Shown here: piece after piece, positions 24,379 to 32,917 of the stretch | How the letters are laid out: each line of letters starts with the position of its first letter | Numbering within the stretch: position 1 is the stretch's first letter | Source of the DNA: Streptomyces sp. SBT349 | GTDB lineage: Bacteria; Actinomycetota; Actinomycetes; Streptomycetales; Streptomycetaceae | Length of the DNA: 55,024 bases | Assembly: GCF_001083795.1 (NCBI RefSeq) | Contig: NZ_LAVK01000007.1 | Coordinates: 1 to 55,024, forward strand | Reading direction: 5' to 3' | The notes under the pieces: generated by a model | What the model saw: only the letters and a program-made list of their open reading frames with translations | Told to the model about the DNA's origin: nothing | Databases searched by the model: none | Program-made: the position numbers and the translations under genes

Positions 24379-25638
24379 TCAGTTCCGCTTCCCCGTGGGC
24401 GAACGGGTGGAGATCGTGATGTCGAGTTCGATGGTCTCTTCCTCGTGCCCGTCGCAGCCGTTCTGCAGAGCGGTCCGCATCTCACTCCACGAGGTGCAGG
24501 GGACGATGCCGGTCTTCTCCGTCTCGCAGACCATCACCTCCCGGGAGCCCTTGTCGCGCACCAGTCGCACACCCATGTGGTGGGTGGGCGTCTCGATCCG
24601 CGCGTAGTGCTCCTTGCTGCCCTTGTCCTGGAGGAACTGCGTGGCTCGGATGATGTGGGAGGTCAGTTCCTTGCCTGCCTCGGTCACCTTGCAGGTGATC
24701 TCCTTGTGGCTGCCGGGCTCCCACTCGCCCAAGCTTTTCGGCGCCGCCGTCGAGTCGCCGAGGAGGTCCGTCACGTCCCGGTACCCGGCTTGGGGTTCGA
24801 GCTCGCGCATCACGTTCCAGGCCGTGCTGACGGCGATGACGACGTCCTTGACCTCCTCGTCCAACGCGCCGACGCCGCCGTCGCGCAGCAGCCTGGCCAG
24901 CTCTTCGAGATCCTTCGCGGCGGGCTCGTCCCGGCTCCCCTCGGGCTGCCAGTCGACCAGTGCCTCCCACATCGGCTCCAGCCAGAGCGGCTCGCGCTGG
25001 TGAATCCTCACCCAGCCACCGCACAGCCCGTTCTTCTTGACATCCCCGAGCCACTCCTGCATGTCGGCGGCCGCGTCGTCGCTCAGCCGGCTCGCATAGA
25101 GCAGCTGGCAGACGTAGGCCATCCGCGCCTGGACCGTGGACTGATCCAGGCTGGCCGGGGCGTTCCCGGCGGGAGTGCCGGCTTCTTCGCCGCCCGGTTT
25201 CCAGCGGTCCTTCTCTTCCTGCCTGGATTCCCTGGTGCCGCCGCGCTTTTCCCGCATGGCTTTCTCTTTTCTGACCCGCTGGACCGGAGCGGTGGCCGTG
25301 CTGCCGCCGCCGGTCGGCGCCGCCGTGAGCCGGGGAGTGCCAACGTCTCGCGCCGGCGCCCTCCTCGCCTCGGTGTCCACCGCCTCGGCCTTGCGTTCGA
25401 ACCGGTCGTCAGGATCGTTGAGGTCCAGGTCCAGGTCCGCGCCGTGGTCGTGCCGGTCCTGCCGGAGCAGGCCGACGACGGCCCTGTTGCCGAGGGTGCG
25501 TTGCAGGGTGAGGACGGCCTCGGGGGAGAGGCGTCCGGCCGGGGCCGAGCGCACGAGGGGTGCGGCTTGAACCGGCGCGGCCCTCTCCGGCCGACGTGGG
25601 GCATGGTCCGGTGTACCGGTGCCTTCGTGGTCGCGCAT
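24379..25638 (-). CDS. LQRTxGNRAV-motif protein (eCIS cargo-like)
   Basis: A 419-aa protein with GGAGG 6 bases before ATG 25638. The N-terminus is Pro/Arg/Ala-rich and disordered. Residues 37-60 contain LSPEAVLTLQRTLGNRAV, the short helix found at the front of actinobacterial proteins associated with extracellular contractile injection systems, often before DUF4157. No DUF4157 HExxH follows here. A low-complexity charged linker (about 60-165) leads to a globular domain (about 170-415) with several cysteines (VCQLLY, GLCGGW, ITCKV, VCETEKTGIVPCT, NGCDG) that I do not recognise. It could be an eCIS cargo or effector. No eCIS structural genes are in the window. Confidence 0.6.
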   Translation of the reverse strand: MRDHEGTGTPDHAPRRPERAAPVQAAPLVRSAPAGRLSPEAVLTLQRTLGNRAVVGLLRQDRHDHGADLDLDLNDPDDRFERKAEAVDTEARRAPARDVGTPRLTAAPTGGGSTATAPVQRVRKEKAMREKRGGTRESRQEEKDRWKPGGEEAGTPAGNAPASLDQSTVQARMAYVCQLLYASRLSDDAAADMQEWLGDVKKNGLCGGWVRIHQREPLWLEPMWEALVDWQPEGSRDEPAAKDLEELARLLRDGGVGALDEEVKDVVIAVSTAWNVMRELEPQAGYRDVTDLLGDSTAAPKSLGEWEPGSHKEITCKVTEAGKELTSHIIRATQFLQDKGSKEHYARIETPTHHMGVRLVRDKGSREVMVCETEKTGIVPCTSWSEMRTALQNGCDGHEEETIELDITISTRSPTGKRN

Positions 25639-25705
25639 CGGGGCCCTCCAAAGCGGCAATGACGATTCTGGTTATCGCAGCGCAGGGCCGGGCTGGAAGG
25701 TCGCC

Positions 25706-26119
25706 TCAGCCCGCCGCGTTGTCGACGCGCAGCCGGACCTGCTCCTCCAGACGCTGAAGGCTGGTGTCCAGGGCGTCGCGCACGGCCGCGGCGCCCGGGT
25801 CGTGGGCGTCGTCGAAGAACGACAGGTGCACCGTCACCTCACTGGCTCCGCCGTCGATGCCCGCGACCTGGAGCCAGCCGGTGTAGCTGTCCTGATCCCG
25901 GGTGCCCCATTCGAGCCGCATCTGGTCCCGCTGGGCCCGGAACAGGGCGGAGGTGTCCTCGTCGGTGCGGTCCTCGTGCACGGTGACGGCGGGAGGGTCC
26001 CCGGCGTTCACGTGCAGGGCGTCCGGGAGCCAGGCGTCCAGCTGGTTGAGATCGGCGGCCTGGTCGAAGACGTGCTCGGGCTGGGCGGGCATCGTGCGTG
26101 AACGTTCGTACTCGGTCAT
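25706..26119 (-). CDS. SRPBCC-fold protein
   Basis: A 137-aa protein whose pattern fits the START/Bet v1-like SRPBCC fold: N-terminal RTMPAQPEHVFDQAADL, beta-strands with QMRLEWGTRD and YTGWLQVAGI, SEVTVHLSF, and a long C-terminal helix (RDALDTSLQRLEEQVRLRVD). It would bind a hydrophobic ligand in a cavity; none can be named. ATG 26119 has GAGGACGG upstream. It lies 67 bp before the LQRTxGNRAV protein on the same strand, so the two could form an operon. Tandem repeats upstream may control both. Confidence 0.65.
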   Translation of the reverse strand: MTEYERSRTMPAQPEHVFDQAADLNQLDAWLPDALHVNAGDPPAVTVHEDRTDEDTSALFRAQRDQMRLEWGTRDQDSYTGWLQVAGIDGGASEVTVHLSFFDDAHDPGAAAVRDALDTSLQRLEEQVRLRVDNAAG

Positions 26120-26148
26120 CGCGGTACCGTCCTCGGCTCGGTGTCGTT

Positions 26149-26175
26149 CAACGGAACGCGTACAACGGAACGCGT
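26149..26175 (-). promoter_or_regulatory. Tandem repeat ACGCGTTCCGTTG x2
   Basis: Two identical 13-bp copies with 14-bp period on the minus strand (26163-26175, 26149-26161), ending 30 bp before the SRPBCC start. Possible regulator site covering the promoter. Confidence 0.4.
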
Positions 26176-26376
26176 GCCCGGCCCCGGCGAGGACACGCCC
26201 CGTGGCCTGCCCCCGCGCCCGGGGGCCCTGAAGCGAGAATATGCGGCCTGACACGGAGGCGCCTGCGCTGGTGGGACGGGCCCGCTGCCCCGGCTCACCG
26301 GTTCGTGTCCGCGGCGTCCGCGGACTGCGCGACGCCGCCCCTCTCAGGCCCGGCACGTGGGCGCCGTTCCTCCACG

Positions 26377-26400
26377 CGGGTACCCGGGCGCGGGTACCCG
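26377..26400. terminator. Two CGGGTACCCG palindromes, possible LacI terminator
   Basis: CGGGTACCCG occurs at 26377-26386 and 26391-26400. Each is self-complementary and the two can pair with each other as a 10-bp stem with a GGCG loop. It lies 39 bp after the lacI-like stop. An operator is an alternative reading. Confidence 0.4.
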
Positions 26401-26438
26401 AGCCACGTCGAGGCGTGCGGGTGGCCGGGCGCCCGGAC

Positions 26439-27455
26439 TCAGACGCGGGGAGCGTTGCGCGTGGTGGACGACCGCACCACCAGTTCGGTGGCCAGCTCCA
26501 GCCGTGCGGCGTCGAGGGCCTCGCCGCGCGAGAGCCGCAGCAGGGTCCGCAGGGCCACGGTGCCCATCCTGGCGAGGGGCTGGCGAACGGTGGTCAGCGC
26601 GGGCGCGGACAGCCTCGTCGCCGGCAGGTCGTCCATCCCGACCACGCTGACGTCCTCCGGAACGCGCAGCCCGCGCCGGCGCAACGCCTCGCGCGCGCCC
26701 ATCGCCATCGGGTCGTTGGCCGCGAAGACGGCCGTCGGGGGCCGTGGCAGCCGCATGAGCCTGCGGCAGGCGTCGAAGCCCGAGTCCGGTTCGTGGTCGC
26801 CGACCACGGTGAGGGCGTCGTCGACCGCGACGCCGGCCGTCTCCAGCGCGGTCCGGTACCCGCCGAGGCGGGCCTGGCTGCACCGCAGCAGCGGCGGGCC
26901 GGCGATGAAGCCGATCCGCCGGTGGCCCAGGCGCAGGAGGTGCTCGGTGGCCGTCCGGCCCGCCGCCCAGTTGGTCGCGCCGATGGTCGGCGCGTTCACC
27001 CCGGGCAGCCCGACCAGGTCCACCACCACGACCGGCAGGCCCAGCCCGCGCAGCCTCTCCCAGAGCGCGCGGTCCAGGGACCACACGGCGAGGACGATGC
27101 CGGCCGGCGCGCGGCGGCGCAGGTCGGCCAGCCACCGCCGTTCCGCGTCCGGCGCCTTCTCGGGGAGCGCGGAGACCAGGGTGCCCAGGCCGGCGGCCCG
27201 GGCGGACTGCTCCACGCCGCGCAGGATCTCCGTGGCCCAGGGGTTGATCCCGTTGACGACCACCTCCACGAGGACGCTCCGGTCCCGGGACGCCCGGCCG
27301 TGCGGGGGGTGGCCGTGGCGGCGCAGCAGCTCCTCCACCCGTTCCCGGGTTCCGCGGGCGACGTCCCCCCGCCCGTTGACCACCCGGGACGCGGTGGCCG
27401 GCGAGACGCCCGCCTCGCGGGCGATCGCCGTGATCGTCATCTTGTCCGCGGCCAT
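26439..27455 (-). CDS. LacI-family transcriptional regulator
   Basis: A 338-aa repressor. The helix-turn-helix is at residues 6-28 (MTITAIAREAGVSPATASRVVNG), then a hinge and a periplasmic-binding-like sugar domain: VVVNGINPWATEILRGVE, IGATNWAAGRTATEHLL, RRIGFIAGPP and VFAANDPMAMGAREAL, ending with VSVVGMDDLPATRLSAPALTTVRQP, the LacI signature. AAGGGAGAAGGG precedes ATG 27455. Normally it would repress a sugar-uptake or hydrolase operon, but none is next to it: its upstream side is cut by the palindrome centre 57 bp away, so its natural neighbour is missing from this window. Confidence 0.9.
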   Translation of the reverse strand: MAADKMTITAIAREAGVSPATASRVVNGRGDVARGTRERVEELLRRHGHPPHGRASRDRSVLVEVVVNGINPWATEILRGVEQSARAAGLGTLVSALPEKAPDAERRWLADLRRRAPAGIVLAVWSLDRALWERLRGLGLPVVVVDLVGLPGVNAPTIGATNWAAGRTATEHLLRLGHRRIGFIAGPPLLRCSQARLGGYRTALETAGVAVDDALTVVGDHEPDSGFDACRRLMRLPRPPTAVFAANDPMAMGAREALRRRGLRVPEDVSVVGMDDLPATRLSAPALTTVRQPLARMGTVALRTLLRLSRGEALDAARLELATELVVRSSTTRNAPRV

Positions 27456-27569
27456 GTCCCTTCTCCCTTCCGCTCGCGCCCCGGATCGGGCTGGTCCTCG
27501 CCCGCCCGGCGCGCGCCGGGCGGGCGAGGACCAGCCCGATCCGGGGCGCGAGCGGAAGGGAGAAGGGAC
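27456..27569. other. Palindrome centre between the two LacI copies
   Basis: 114 bp separating the two divergent LacI starts, completely self-complementary. The innermost part is a run of only C and G (27501-27524). It shows neither a telomere-like series of small palindromes nor IS ends, and no complete promoter. The centre falls at an arbitrary place in a gene's upstream region. Confidence 0.9.
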
Positions 27570-28586
27570 ATGGCCGCGGACAAGATGACGATCACGGCGA
27601 TCGCCCGCGAGGCGGGCGTCTCGCCGGCCACCGCGTCCCGGGTGGTCAACGGGCGGGGGGACGTCGCCCGCGGAACCCGGGAACGGGTGGAGGAGCTGCT
27701 GCGCCGCCACGGCCACCCCCCGCACGGCCGGGCGTCCCGGGACCGGAGCGTCCTCGTGGAGGTGGTCGTCAACGGGATCAACCCCTGGGCCACGGAGATC
27801 CTGCGCGGCGTGGAGCAGTCCGCCCGGGCCGCCGGCCTGGGCACCCTGGTCTCCGCGCTCCCCGAGAAGGCGCCGGACGCGGAACGGCGGTGGCTGGCCG
27901 ACCTGCGCCGCCGCGCGCCGGCCGGCATCGTCCTCGCCGTGTGGTCCCTGGACCGCGCGCTCTGGGAGAGGCTGCGCGGGCTGGGCCTGCCGGTCGTGGT
28001 GGTGGACCTGGTCGGGCTGCCCGGGGTGAACGCGCCGACCATCGGCGCGACCAACTGGGCGGCGGGCCGGACGGCCACCGAGCACCTCCTGCGCCTGGGC
28101 CACCGGCGGATCGGCTTCATCGCCGGCCCGCCGCTGCTGCGGTGCAGCCAGGCCCGCCTCGGCGGGTACCGGACCGCGCTGGAGACGGCCGGCGTCGCGG
28201 TCGACGACGCCCTCACCGTGGTCGGCGACCACGAACCGGACTCGGGCTTCGACGCCTGCCGCAGGCTCATGCGGCTGCCACGGCCCCCGACGGCCGTCTT
28301 CGCGGCCAACGACCCGATGGCGATGGGCGCGCGCGAGGCGTTGCGCCGGCGCGGGCTGCGCGTTCCGGAGGACGTCAGCGTGGTCGGGATGGACGACCTG
28401 CCGGCGACGAGGCTGTCCGCGCCCGCGCTGACCACCGTTCGCCAGCCCCTCGCCAGGATGGGCACCGTGGCCCTGCGGACCCTGCTGCGGCTCTCGCGCG
28501 GCGAGGCCCTCGACGCCGCACGGCTGGAGCTGGCCACCGAACTGGTGGTGCGGTCGTCCACCACGCGCAACGCTCCCCGCGTCTGA
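27570..28586 (+). CDS. LacI-family transcriptional regulator (copy 2)
   Basis: Mirror of 26439-27455: 338-aa repressor with an N-terminal helix-turn-helix and sugar-binding core, start ATG with AAGGGAGAAGGG upstream. Confidence 0.9.
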   Translation: MAADKMTITAIAREAGVSPATASRVVNGRGDVARGTRERVEELLRRHGHPPHGRASRDRSVLVEVVVNGINPWATEILRGVEQSARAAGLGTLVSALPEKAPDAERRWLADLRRRAPAGIVLAVWSLDRALWERLRGLGLPVVVVDLVGLPGVNAPTIGATNWAAGRTATEHLLRLGHRRIGFIAGPPLLRCSQARLGGYRTALETAGVAVDDALTVVGDHEPDSGFDACRRLMRLPRPPTAVFAANDPMAMGAREALRRRGLRVPEDVSVVGMDDLPATRLSAPALTTVRQPLARMGTVALRTLLRLSRGEALDAARLELATELVVRSSTTRNAPRV

Positions 28587-28624
28587 GTCCGGGCGCCCGG
28601 CCACCCGCACGCCTCGACGTGGCT

Positions 28625-28648
28625 CGGGTACCCGCGCCCGGGTACCCG
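28625..28648. terminator. Two CGGGTACCCG palindromes (copy 2)
   Basis: Mirror of 26377-26400, just after the LacI stop. Confidence 0.4.
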
Positions 28649-28849
28649 CGTGGAGGAACGGCGCCCACGTGCCGGGCCTGAGAGGGGCGGCGTCGCGCAG
28701 TCCGCGGACGCCGCGGACACGAACCGGTGAGCCGGGGCAGCGGGCCCGTCCCACCAGCGCAGGCGCCTCCGTGTCAGGCCGCATATTCTCGCTTCAGGGC
28801 CCCCGGGCGCGGGGGCAGGCCACGGGGCGTGTCCTCGCCGGGGCCGGGC

Positions 28850-28876
28850 ACGCGTTCCGTTGTACGCGTTCCGTTG
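28850..28876 (+). promoter_or_regulatory. Tandem repeat ACGCGTTCCGTTG x2 (copy 2)
   Basis: Copies at 28850-28862 and 28864-28876, before the SRPBCC start at 28906. Confidence 0.4.
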
Positions 28877-28905
28877 AACGACACCGAGCCGAGGACGGTA
28901 CCGCG

Positions 28906-29319
28906 ATGACCGAGTACGAACGTTCACGCACGATGCCCGCCCAGCCCGAGCACGTCTTCGACCAGGCCGCCGATCTCAACCAGCTGGACGCCTGGCTCCC
29001 GGACGCCCTGCACGTGAACGCCGGGGACCCTCCCGCCGTCACCGTGCACGAGGACCGCACCGACGAGGACACCTCCGCCCTGTTCCGGGCCCAGCGGGAC
29101 CAGATGCGGCTCGAATGGGGCACCCGGGATCAGGACAGCTACACCGGCTGGCTCCAGGTCGCGGGCATCGACGGCGGAGCCAGTGAGGTGACGGTGCACC
29201 TGTCGTTCTTCGACGACGCCCACGACCCGGGCGCCGCGGCCGTGCGCGACGCCCTGGACACCAGCCTTCAGCGTCTGGAGGAGCAGGTCCGGCTGCGCGT
29301 CGACAACGCGGCGGGCTGA
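28906..29319 (+). CDS. SRPBCC-fold protein (copy 2)
   Basis: Mirror of 25706-26119: 137-aa ligand-binding fold with a long C-terminal helix. Likely cotranscribed with the next gene. Confidence 0.65.
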   Translation: MTEYERSRTMPAQPEHVFDQAADLNQLDAWLPDALHVNAGDPPAVTVHEDRTDEDTSALFRAQRDQMRLEWGTRDQDSYTGWLQVAGIDGGASEVTVHLSFFDDAHDPGAAAVRDALDTSLQRLEEQVRLRVDNAAG

Positions 29320-29386
29320 GGCGACCTTCCAGCCCGGCCCTGCGCTGCGATAACCAGAATCGTCATTGCCGCTTTGGAGGGCCCCG

Positions 29387-30646
29387 ATGCGCGACCACGA
29401 AGGCACCGGTACACCGGACCATGCCCCACGTCGGCCGGAGAGGGCCGCGCCGGTTCAAGCCGCACCCCTCGTGCGCTCGGCCCCGGCCGGACGCCTCTCC
29501 CCCGAGGCCGTCCTCACCCTGCAACGCACCCTCGGCAACAGGGCCGTCGTCGGCCTGCTCCGGCAGGACCGGCACGACCACGGCGCGGACCTGGACCTGG
29601 ACCTCAACGATCCTGACGACCGGTTCGAACGCAAGGCCGAGGCGGTGGACACCGAGGCGAGGAGGGCGCCGGCGCGAGACGTTGGCACTCCCCGGCTCAC
29701 GGCGGCGCCGACCGGCGGCGGCAGCACGGCCACCGCTCCGGTCCAGCGGGTCAGAAAAGAGAAAGCCATGCGGGAAAAGCGCGGCGGCACCAGGGAATCC
29801 AGGCAGGAAGAGAAGGACCGCTGGAAACCGGGCGGCGAAGAAGCCGGCACTCCCGCCGGGAACGCCCCGGCCAGCCTGGATCAGTCCACGGTCCAGGCGC
29901 GGATGGCCTACGTCTGCCAGCTGCTCTATGCGAGCCGGCTGAGCGACGACGCGGCCGCCGACATGCAGGAGTGGCTCGGGGATGTCAAGAAGAACGGGCT
30001 GTGCGGTGGCTGGGTGAGGATTCACCAGCGCGAGCCGCTCTGGCTGGAGCCGATGTGGGAGGCACTGGTCGACTGGCAGCCCGAGGGGAGCCGGGACGAG
30101 CCCGCCGCGAAGGATCTCGAAGAGCTGGCCAGGCTGCTGCGCGACGGCGGCGTCGGCGCGTTGGACGAGGAGGTCAAGGACGTCGTCATCGCCGTCAGCA
30201 CGGCCTGGAACGTGATGCGCGAGCTCGAACCCCAAGCCGGGTACCGGGACGTGACGGACCTCCTCGGCGACTCGACGGCGGCGCCGAAAAGCTTGGGCGA
30301 GTGGGAGCCCGGCAGCCACAAGGAGATCACCTGCAAGGTGACCGAGGCAGGCAAGGAACTGACCTCCCACATCATCCGAGCCACGCAGTTCCTCCAGGAC
30401 AAGGGCAGCAAGGAGCACTACGCGCGGATCGAGACGCCCACCCACCACATGGGTGTGCGACTGGTGCGCGACAAGGGCTCCCGGGAGGTGATGGTCTGCG
30501 AGACGGAGAAGACCGGCATCGTCCCCTGCACCTCGTGGAGTGAGATGCGGACCGCTCTGCAGAACGGCTGCGACGGGCACGAGGAAGAGACCATCGAACT
30601 CGACATCACGATCTCCACCCGTTCGCCCACGGGGAAGCGGAACTGA
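29387..30646 (+). CDS. LQRTxGNRAV-motif protein, eCIS cargo-like (copy 2)
   Basis: Mirror of 24379-25638: 419 aa, N-terminal LQRTLGNRAV motif, charged linker, unknown cysteine-containing C-terminal domain. Confidence 0.6.
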   Translation: MRDHEGTGTPDHAPRRPERAAPVQAAPLVRSAPAGRLSPEAVLTLQRTLGNRAVVGLLRQDRHDHGADLDLDLNDPDDRFERKAEAVDTEARRAPARDVGTPRLTAAPTGGGSTATAPVQRVRKEKAMREKRGGTRESRQEEKDRWKPGGEEAGTPAGNAPASLDQSTVQARMAYVCQLLYASRLSDDAAADMQEWLGDVKKNGLCGGWVRIHQREPLWLEPMWEALVDWQPEGSRDEPAAKDLEELARLLRDGGVGALDEEVKDVVIAVSTAWNVMRELEPQAGYRDVTDLLGDSTAAPKSLGEWEPGSHKEITCKVTEAGKELTSHIIRATQFLQDKGSKEHYARIETPTHHMGVRLVRDKGSREVMVCETEKTGIVPCTSWSEMRTALQNGCDGHEEETIELDITISTRSPTGKRN

Positions 30647-30730
30647 CCACATGACGCCGTGAGATCAGCGGCACCGCCCACCTCCCCTAGGCTCAGGCGT
30701 ATCCCCTCGCCCCACCGCCGGAGGAACGCC

Positions 30731-31048
30731 GTGGACATCCGCACCGCTCAGACGCTGGCCTGGGACAACAAGCGCGCCAAGGGCTTCAACACCACGGACA
30801 TCGCCCTGGAGTTCGGCCTCCTCAACGCCGAGGTCGGCGAGGCCTTCACCGCCTGGTGCAGGCGGCTTCCCGACCTCGGCGAAGAACTCGCCGACGTCTT
30901 CATCTACCTCGCCGCCATCGCCGAGATGAACGGCCTCGACCTCGCCGACGAGGTCACCCGCAAGATCGGGAAGAACGCCCGTCGCACCTACGAACGCGAC
31001 CCCCACGGCACCCTCATCCGCACCAGCGACGGCGACGGCGACCGCTGA
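30731..31048 (+). CDS. MazG-like nucleotide pyrophosphohydrolase (copy 2)
   Basis: Mirror of 23977-24294: 105 aa, EVGEA and EELADV metal-binding helices, GTG start with GGAGG. Confidence 0.75.
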   Translation: MDIRTAQTLAWDNKRAKGFNTTDIALEFGLLNAEVGEAFTAWCRRLPDLGEELADVFIYLAAIAEMNGLDLADEVTRKIGKNARRTYERDPHGTLIRTSDGDGDR

Positions 31049-31109
31049 GGAGGCGACGACCCGAACGTCGAGGCCGCCGACGAGAGGCTGCCGACCAAGG
31101 CGATCGCCC

Positions 31110-32135
31110 TCACTGTGCTGGGACGACGTACGGGAACCGCGGGACCCGCTGGTCGGCGGATGCGGCGGGGCCGAGGCCCGAGGGGACGGCCATGTTCGTC
31201 ACGAGCGAGAGCATCGTCTCGGGCACGTTGTCCGCGCGGGTACGGCCGTTGCGGGTGGCGAAGCCGAAGGATGCGGGCGTCCCGATCACGTACGGGAGCA
31301 TGTCCGGGAAGAGTTGCCGGGCCACCATCTGCCCGTAGCCTTCGGGGTCGCCCGAGGTGCCCGTGGCCTTGACGACGGCGGCGACCTGGGCGGCGATGTG
31401 GTCACCGGCGGCGGCCATGTCCTCCGAAGGGTGGCGGGTGTTGGCCGGGTTGGAGAAGTCCGTGTCGCCCGGCCAGAAGATCGGCCACATCATCGGGTTG
31501 CCCGCGCGGTTGATCTGCCGCCAACCGCCGGCGTCGGTGGCCAGCTTGGACGCGCACCAGATCCCTGCCCGCGCACCCGGCTTCAACTGCGGATGGCCGT
31601 GCGGGACTTCGAGAACGATCGTCTGGACGGACGTGCCGTGGAAGCTGTTCTGGGCCTCCCGCGGATGCCAGGAGGACAGGTCCACGGCCGTGCCCTTGCC
31701 CATGGCGCCGTTGACGATCGCCAGCAGGTCGAGGTCGATGTAGAAGGCGTCCGCGATGCGGCCGGCCCAGACCCGGATGCGGTCGGCGGTAGCGGTCTCG
31801 CCGGTGTGACCCTCCAGCACGAACTCGCCCTCGGCGTCGTCCTCGCGGGCATCCGCGCCGGTCAGGCTGTGCAGGCGCACGCTCTGGCGGCCGTCGCCGT
31901 CCGGCTCGCCGAAGGAGAACCGGTAGGTCAGGGCCTCGAATTCGGCACCGTCGAAGTGCACCCTGAACTCGTAGCGGGCCTCGTGGTGGAAACCCGGTTC
32001 CGCGTATACCCCGGTGATGTTGGAGTTGGCGTCCATGATGAACACGGTGCTTCCCTCGCCGGGAAAGACATACAGGTCATCGAGGTAGAGCTGGCCGTTC
32101 TGGGCAGCCAGCGGAGTGTCGAGGTGGTGCGACAT
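31110..32135 (-). CDS. DUF4331 family protein (copy 2)
   Basis: Mirror of 22890-23915: 341 aa, no signal peptide, unknown function. Confidence 0.7.
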   Translation of the reverse strand: MSHHLDTPLAAQNGQLYLDDLYVFPGEGSTVFIMDANSNITGVYAEPGFHHEARYEFRVHFDGAEFEALTYRFSFGEPDGDGRQSVRLHSLTGADAREDDAEGEFVLEGHTGETATADRIRVWAGRIADAFYIDLDLLAIVNGAMGKGTAVDLSSWHPREAQNSFHGTSVQTIVLEVPHGHPQLKPGARAGIWCASKLATDAGGWRQINRAGNPMMWPIFWPGDTDFSNPANTRHPSEDMAAAGDHIAAQVAAVVKATGTSGDPEGYGQMVARQLFPDMLPYVIGTPASFGFATRNGRTRADNVPETMLSLVTNMAVPSGLGPAASADQRVPRFPYVVPAQ

Positions 32136-32917
32136 GGGTCTTCTCTGCTCCCGGTGTGCGGTATCTGGGCACCCAAGCCGGTGAGCCCTTGACGGGCACC
32201 GTCTGCCTGCATGCGAACGAACGCCCAGCTTCGCTTTCCCTGCTGCCGTCACCCGAAGAGACACCCCCGCATTCGTTCCCCTGGGCGGTCAGCCGGAGCC
32301 GAATGGGCCAACGCGGTTTCCTCGGCGAACAATCGTCCGCCGAACCAGAGTCTCCACGTTGACCTCCCATGTCCCTTGCCCGAATCACGCGATCCTGGAC
32401 GGCACGCTGATCCGGTGCGATCGCGCGGCACGTACCACGGAGAGCGGCGACCCTCAGGCAGTCACTGTGAACGCCGACAAGACACCACCGTCTCGCCGGA
32501 CTTCCGAAGAGGAGGTCCGAAGCGGCACGCGCTGTCTCCGCGAAGTCGCTGAGGAACTCGCATGCGCGTGGCCGAATCGACCACCTGTGCGGCTTCCTCG
32601 GCCCTGCTGGCGGTGGTCAGGTACAGGTCTTCGTCGTCGCGCCTGTGCAGGCGGATGCCCTTGCGGACAGTGCACCCCGCCGCAACACCCAGCCGGCGCC
32701 GATCCCCGCCCCGACGACGCCGAGCCCCAGCGGCAGGCGCCGTTCCAACTCCGGCACCTCCGGCGTCCCGTGCTTCTCCACTCCCGGCGCGTCAGGCGAC
32801 ATCGCGATGGGTGCGCGCACGGACCTGCTCGCCCGACTTCCCCACCACCTGCACCACTCGTCATCGCCTCCGATAAAACGTTCGCGCGTGCCGCCGTCCG
32901 GATGATGAGGTCGCACG
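32136..32917. other. Gene-poor stretch (copy 2)
   Basis: Mirror of 22108-22889. No intact gene; transposase-like and membrane-protein-like fragments only. Confidence 0.4.
32383..32436 (+). pseudogene. DDE transposase remnant (copy 2)
   Basis: Mirror of 22589-22642, ILDGTLIRCDR motif only. Confidence 0.3.

Larger units (their letters stand above)
26120..26438. other. Intergenic region between SRPBCC and LacI genes
   Basis: Holds the ACGCGTTCCGTTG tandem repeat and the double CGGGTACCCG palindrome listed separately. No gene is supported in the rest. Confidence 0.6.
28587..28905. other. Intergenic region between LacI and SRPBCC genes (copy 2)
   Basis: Mirror of 26120-26438. Only the two repeat elements listed separately. 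Confidence 0.6.

Noticed and set aside
27456..27569. Palindrome centre as a fused pair of Streptomyces telomeres
   Set aside because: No series of small terminal palindromes and no archetypal telomere start. A normal gene begins 57 bp from the centre.
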